DNA from: Flavobacteriales bacterium
GTDB lineage: Bacteria > Bacteroidota > Bacteroidia > Flavobacteriales_D > Sanyastnellaceae
Length of the DNA stretch: 7,354 nucleotides
NCBI GenBank assembly: GCA_947457285.1
Contig: CANGVZ010000098.1
Coordinates: 1 to 7,354 of the forward strand
Reading direction: 5' to 3'
Shown here: positions 4,504 through 7,354 of the stretch, piece by piece
How positions within the stretch are numbered: the stretch's first letter is position 1
How the letters are laid out: the number at the start of each line of letters is the position of its first letter
The notes under the pieces: model-generated
Told to the model about the DNA's origin: nothing
Databases searched by the model: none
The model's input: the letters and a program-made list of their open reading frames with translations, nothing else
Translations under genes and position numbers: made by a program

Positions 4504-5552
4504 TTTAATACCAATAAGACTTGAAAACTATTATCCACCTTTTGTAAAGATAACGTATGTTCAGAACCATAAATGAGTTCCAGTCGTTTTCGAATCAACT
4601 CATTTCCTATACCACCAATATCAGTGGTGTTATTTTCACTCACCTCAGAAATCAAATTGGTGCAGCGAAAGACAATATGATTTTTATCCACTTTCAAATC
4701 AATCTCAATTGCTTTAGACTCAGAAACCCTCGACGCATGTTTAAAAGCATTCTCAACAAAAGGCATAAAGACAAATGGTGCGACATTTACATTATCTAAA
4801 TCACCAGAAACAGAAATCACAGCATAATCCTTGATATGCGTTCGTATAGCTTGCAACTCCAGGAATCTCTTGAGATATTCCAATTCAGAAGACAAGGGAA
4901 CCCATTTGTGGTCCGATTCAAATAATGTATATCTCAAAATATCACTTAACTTGTTGAGATAATTCGAAGCTTGTTCAGGGTTCTTCACCAACATCGAATC
5001 TATATTGTTTATCGTATTGAAAAGAAAGTGCGGTTGTAAATGAGCTTTTACCAATTCTAATTCAATCTCTGTTGTACGTCGATTCAACTCCTCTCTCATT
5101 CTCATCTCCTCAAAAGAATGAATAAACCCTTTGATTACAATACCTATAACAAAGTTAATTGTAACGATGAATGACATCAGGAGAGCCTGTGCGAACAATG
5201 TTTCCCATGACCAATAAATACTAAAACCTTCGTACAATAAAAAGTACGCCGCATAGGCAAGAAGAATTCCCAAGATATTCGTCAAGCAAAACCAGACTAT
5301 AAAACGCAACCATTTCTTTTTTAAAAATCCCAATGAAAACCCAGTAATATAGGCGCTATAAAAACCGACAACACCTGTTACAATCGCGAATGGAATCATC
5401 GATATTCCAAATTCGATTGCTGTAGGCCAAAATTCATCGAATTCTCTTCTTCCACTTGCAAAGAGCATTACGAAAAAAGAAAAGAATAGCAAAGCATACA
5501 TCAACCAATAGCCGACATGGACTAAACTTATTAAAATGTTCTTCTTAGTCAT
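4482..5552 (-). CDS. LytS/YehU-like sensor histidine kinase (His_kinase family)
   Basis: This 356-residue inner-membrane kinase probably phosphorylates the LytTR regulator encoded next. Four membrane helices are visible, at about 7-32, 48-70, 82-107 and 118-141, with short outer loops, so the signal is probably sensed within or through the membrane rather than by a large extracellular domain. After a short coiled segment (146-168), the His_kinase motif AHLQPHFLFNTINNI carries the likely phosphorylated His175. The ATPase part has an N box, PFVENAFKH (Glu267, Asn268), and a G box, GGIGNELIRKRL (313-324), in place of the usual GxGLxNxxxRL. The ATG at 5552 is 1 nt after the permease stop, and the gene overlaps the regulator gene by 22 nt, so all four genes form one operon. 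Co-transcription with an exporter suggests it monitors the exported compound or the envelope stress it causes. Confidence 0.93.
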   Translation of the reverse strand: MTKKNILISLVHVGYWLMYALLFFSFFVMLFASGRREFDEFWPTAIEFGISMIPFAIVTGVVGFYSAYITGFSLGFLKKKWLRFIVWFCLTNILGILLAYAAYFLLYEGFSIYWSWETLFAQALLMSFIVTINFVIGIVIKGFIHSFEEMRMREELNRRTTEIELELVKAHLQPHFLFNTINNIDSMLVKNPEQASNYLNKLSDILRYTLFESDHKWVPLSSELEYLKRFLELQAIRTHIKDYAVISVSGDLDNVNVAPFVFMPFVENAFKHASRVSESKAIEIDLKVDKNHIVFRCTNLISEVSENNTTDIGGIGNELIRKRLELIYGSEHTLSLQKVDNSFQVLLVLKCSYIPV

Positions 5553-5553
5553 A

Positions 5554-6336
5554 TTAACCTCTCTCTCGATTAGAAATGTACAAAAAATAATGTATGATAG
5601 AAATTCCTACAAAAGCAATCAAGGAAAGTAATTCAATGGAATAGCCAGCGGTATTGCGCGGCATACCGGAAAATTCAAAAAATTTATAGCTCGTGTACAC
5701 GAATGGAAACATATAGCCGTATTTCCAACTGATTAGAAACATGCTGCAAATAACCAGGGCCACTCCCACTCCAATTGGGACCATAAAATTCCGAAAACGC
5801 ATACTCAATAAGTATTGAAGGGCAATGATGGGCAATGCTGAAATGTAAAAAGAACCCGCATTCTCTAAAATATATTTGATAGGAACCACTTCATCCGTAA
5901 ACACCATACCACCATTTAATAATGAAGGTAAATAGGCAGAAATGAAAATTGCTATCGTGAAAATGATGAGCCATTTAAAAAACATCATGAGCACGACAAA
6001 GTATTTCGCGAAGAAAATGGTGGATAAACTTTGAGGTGTTGCGTACACTTGTTTCCATGTATTATTTCGAAATTCAATTTGACAAATGAGCGAGCATGCT
6101 ATCACGATACCCATGGGTAAAAGAAGGATTGCCGTCATCTCCCAGGTGCGTTCGAATAGTCTAATCCAAAAAGGATCGAGCACCGACACACCAAAACGAT
6201 TGGGATAGAATGTTTGAATAAGCGTAATGATAAAAGGCACAAATGATGCGCCTAGCCATACGAACCAAGAAGAAGAACTCTTCTTTGCCTTGAGCCACTC
6301 GCTCTGAATGCTGGATATGAAGAGATTATTTTTCAT
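5554..6336 (-). CDS. ABC-2 type transporter permease (BcrB/lantibiotic-immunity-like)
   Basis: This 260-residue integral membrane protein is the permease partner of the adjacent ATPase. It has six probable helices, at about 24-41, 67-87, 112-135, 162-179, 184-203 and 233-254, preceded by an amphipathic N-terminal stretch (IQSEWLKAKKSSSS). After helix 2 it has the motif EFRNNTWKQVYATP (88-101). This kind of sequence is found in ABC-2 permeases of the BcrB/lantibiotic-immunity type and probably contacts the ATPase. Such pairs export peptide or lipid-like compounds or remodel the membrane, and the substrate cannot be told from sequence. The ATG at 6336 overlaps the end of the ATPase gene by 11 nt, and the kinase starts 1 nt after its stop. 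Only one permease is present, so a homodimer with two ATPase subunits is the simplest assembly. Confidence 0.88.
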   Translation of the reverse strand: MKNNLFISSIQSEWLKAKKSSSSWFVWLGASFVPFIITLIQTFYPNRFGVSVLDPFWIRLFERTWEMTAILLLPMGIVIACSLICQIEFRNNTWKQVYATPQSLSTIFFAKYFVVLMMFFKWLIIFTIAIFISAYLPSLLNGGMVFTDEVVPIKYILENAGSFYISALPIIALQYLLSMRFRNFMVPIGVGVALVICSMFLISWKYGYMFPFVYTSYKFFEFSGMPRNTAGYSIELLSLIAFVGISIIHYFLYISNRERG

Positions 6337-7240
6337 GTTGAATGAGATTTATAAATATTGACTCCAAATCATTTTTTTCTATCGCGAGATGATGCACCTC
6401 ACAATCTGCAAGCACCAGTATTCTGTTGATCCTCGCGATCTCTGATGGCATCATAGCTGGCAATTGAATGCCATTATCTCTGAACATAAAACTGATACGA
6501 TGTTCATCAAGAACAAGGCCTGCACGTTCCATATCGTTCACTTTTAAATGGACGCGACCAGATGCTGCTGATATTGCCTTCAATTCTTCGAGACTCCCTT
6601 CAAACTTCATACTACCATGATGGATAATCCCAATGTGTGAGGCCACGCGTTCGATTTCTGAAAGCAAATGGCTTGACACAATGATGGAGATACCATGTTC
6701 GCGGTTCAGTTGTTTGAGTAAGTCACGAATCTCAAGAATGCCTTCTGGATCCAGACCGTTGGTAGGTTCGTCGAGAACGAGCAACGCAGGTTGATGCAGG
6801 AGTGCCACCGCTATTGCGAGGCGTTGTTTCATGCCTAGGCTAAAATGACGCGCCGGTTTAGTTCCTGTATTTTCAAGCCCTACTAATGCAAGTACCTCAT
6901 TCAATCTTTTTTGCGGGACATTATACAAAACCCTCCAGACTTGGAGGTTTTCGATTGCTGAAAGATGACCATAGATTGAAGGACTCTCAATCAATGAACC
7001 AACGCGTCTAAGTATGTTCGAACGATCAACATGAATATCTTCATTAAAAACGCGCACTGTACCTTCTTGCTGTTTGAGAAGACCGAGCAAGATGCGAAGA
7101 GTTGTTGTCTTTCCCGCACCATTCGGCCCAAGGAAACCGTATATGCTGCCCTGTGGGATGTTTAGATTTAAATCGGAAAGTACGGGAGTTCCCTTTCGAA
7201 ACGCCAATCCCACCTTTTCCATTTGAACGATTGCCTCCAT
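6326..7240 (-). CDS. ABC transporter ATP-binding protein (BcrA-type exporter ATPase)
   Basis: This 304-residue cytoplasmic ATPase powers the neighbouring permease. Walker A is GPNGAGKTT (38-46). The Q-loop position reads SLIESPSIYG with Glu85, as is common in the bacitracin-exporter BcrA subgroup. The signature is FSLGMKQRLA (133-142). Walker B is LLVLDEP (153-159) with catalytic Glu158, the D-loop is NGLDPEG, and the switch His is His191 (SSHLL). Residues 225-304 form the C-terminal extension typical of this group (BcrA or multidrug type, usually about 300 residues). All catalytic residues are intact. The ATG at 7240 is chosen because it is 17 nt downstream of a good -7 element. Met7 is a possible alternative start, but the first six residues fit the usual beta-strand. 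It is the first gene of the four-gene export and sensing operon and overlaps the permease by 11 nt. Confidence 0.95.
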   Translation of the reverse strand: MEAIVQMEKVGLAFRKGTPVLSDLNLNIPQGSIYGFLGPNGAGKTTTLRILLGLLKQQEGTVRVFNEDIHVDRSNILRRVGSLIESPSIYGHLSAIENLQVWRVLYNVPQKRLNEVLALVGLENTGTKPARHFSLGMKQRLAIAVALLHQPALLVLDEPTNGLDPEGILEIRDLLKQLNREHGISIIVSSHLLSEIERVASHIGIIHHGSMKFEGSLEELKAISAASGRVHLKVNDMERAGLVLDEHRISFMFRDNGIQLPAMMPSEIARINRILVLADCEVHHLAIEKNDLESIFINLIQHEK

Positions 7241-7257
7241 AGTTGTTGAATTTGAGA

Positions 7258-7265
7258 CAAACGTA
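7258..7265 (-). promoter_or_regulatory. Predicted promoter of the ABC/two-component operon, -7 element TACGTTTG
   Basis: On the minus strand TACGTTTG matches TAnnTTTG exactly and ends 17 nt before the ATPase ATG, predicting a leader of about 10 nt. The expected -33 position (near 7285-7289) reads ATTC-like sequence rather than TTTG, which suggests a promoter that depends on an activator. Confidence 0.6.
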
Positions 7266-7292
7266 TGGGGTGCATTTTGGAAGAATTATTTT

Positions 7293-7321
7293 AATCGGTG
7301 AAATGAGGGGAAAAATCGGTG
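7293..7321 (-). promoter_or_regulatory. Paired direct repeat CACCGATT, 21 bp apart, candidate LytTR activator site
   Basis: On the minus strand CACCGATT occurs at 7321-7314 and again at 7300-7293, exactly 21 bp apart, so both face the same side of the helix. The pair starts about 28 bp upstream of the -7 box, where an activator would sit. LytTR proteins are known to bind two direct repeats with this spacing, and the operon encodes one. The repeat core is not a standard published LytTR consensus, so the assignment is inference. Confidence 0.5.
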
Positions 7322-7329
7322 GGGAATGT

Positions 7330-7354
7330 GAAATTGGAAATTGGAAGTTGGAAA
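7330..7354. repeat. Heptanucleotide tandem repeat (GAAATTG)n, cut by the window edge
   Basis: GAAATTG at 7330-7336 and 7337-7343, GAAGTTG at 7344-7350, and GAAA at 7351-7354 make 3.6 units of a 7-bp repeat that probably continues beyond the window. It lies upstream of the export operon and is not coding on either strand as far as can be seen. Confidence 0.7.

Noticed and set aside
6474..6489. TTATC-N6-CATAA, a one-mismatch relative of the palindrome
   Set aside because: It lies inside the ATPase coding sequence far from any start and has an imperfect arm, so it is probably chance.

Overview
The window looks like chromosomal DNA from a member of the Bacteroidota, most likely Flavobacteriales-like. 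The sequence is AT-rich. Start codons lack Shine-Dalgarno sequences and are preceded by A-rich stretches. Three promoters match the Bacteroidota -7 element TAnnTTTG, and the terminators are A-run/GC stem/T-run hairpins. The genus cannot be named from the sequence.

Left part (1-1991, + strand): accB and accC encode the biotin carboxyl carrier protein and biotin carboxylase of acetyl-CoA carboxylase. They are preceded by a TACATTTG promoter with a 13-bp palindrome over its probable start point, and end at a bidirectional terminator shared with the convergent next gene.

Middle part (1992-3852): a signal-peptide-bearing predicted outer-membrane beta-barrel protein (-), a small XRE-family helix-turn-helix regulator (+), and an unrecognised five-helix membrane protein of 138 residues (-). 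The gaps around these genes hold four perfect copies of the palindrome TTATG-N6-CATAA. One is inside the barrel-gene promoter, one just upstream of the regulator's start, one upstream of the 138-residue gene, and one between the convergent ends of the regulator and the 138-residue gene. No other perfect copy was found in the window. The last two copies lie in a 40-nt direct repeat that follows the stop codons of two successive minus-strand genes.

Right part (3853-7354, - strand): a tightly packed four-gene operon, transcribed from about 7250 down to 3853. It encodes a BcrA-type ABC ATPase, an ABC-2 type permease, a LytS/YehU-like sensor histidine kinase and a LytTR response regulator. Genes overlap or are 1 nt apart. 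Upstream is a TACGTTTG -7 element without a good -33 box, preceded by two CACCGATT direct repeats 21 bp apart. That is the geometry expected for a LytTR activator site, so the operon may be autoregulated. A heptanucleotide tandem repeat begins at the right edge.

Taken together, the accessory half looks like an envelope-sensing and export locus. The ABC exporter and its two-component system form one unit. Beside it, a small XRE regulator plausibly controls itself, a barrel protein and a small membrane protein through the shared palindrome. The regulatory wiring is inference from site position and has no experimental support here.
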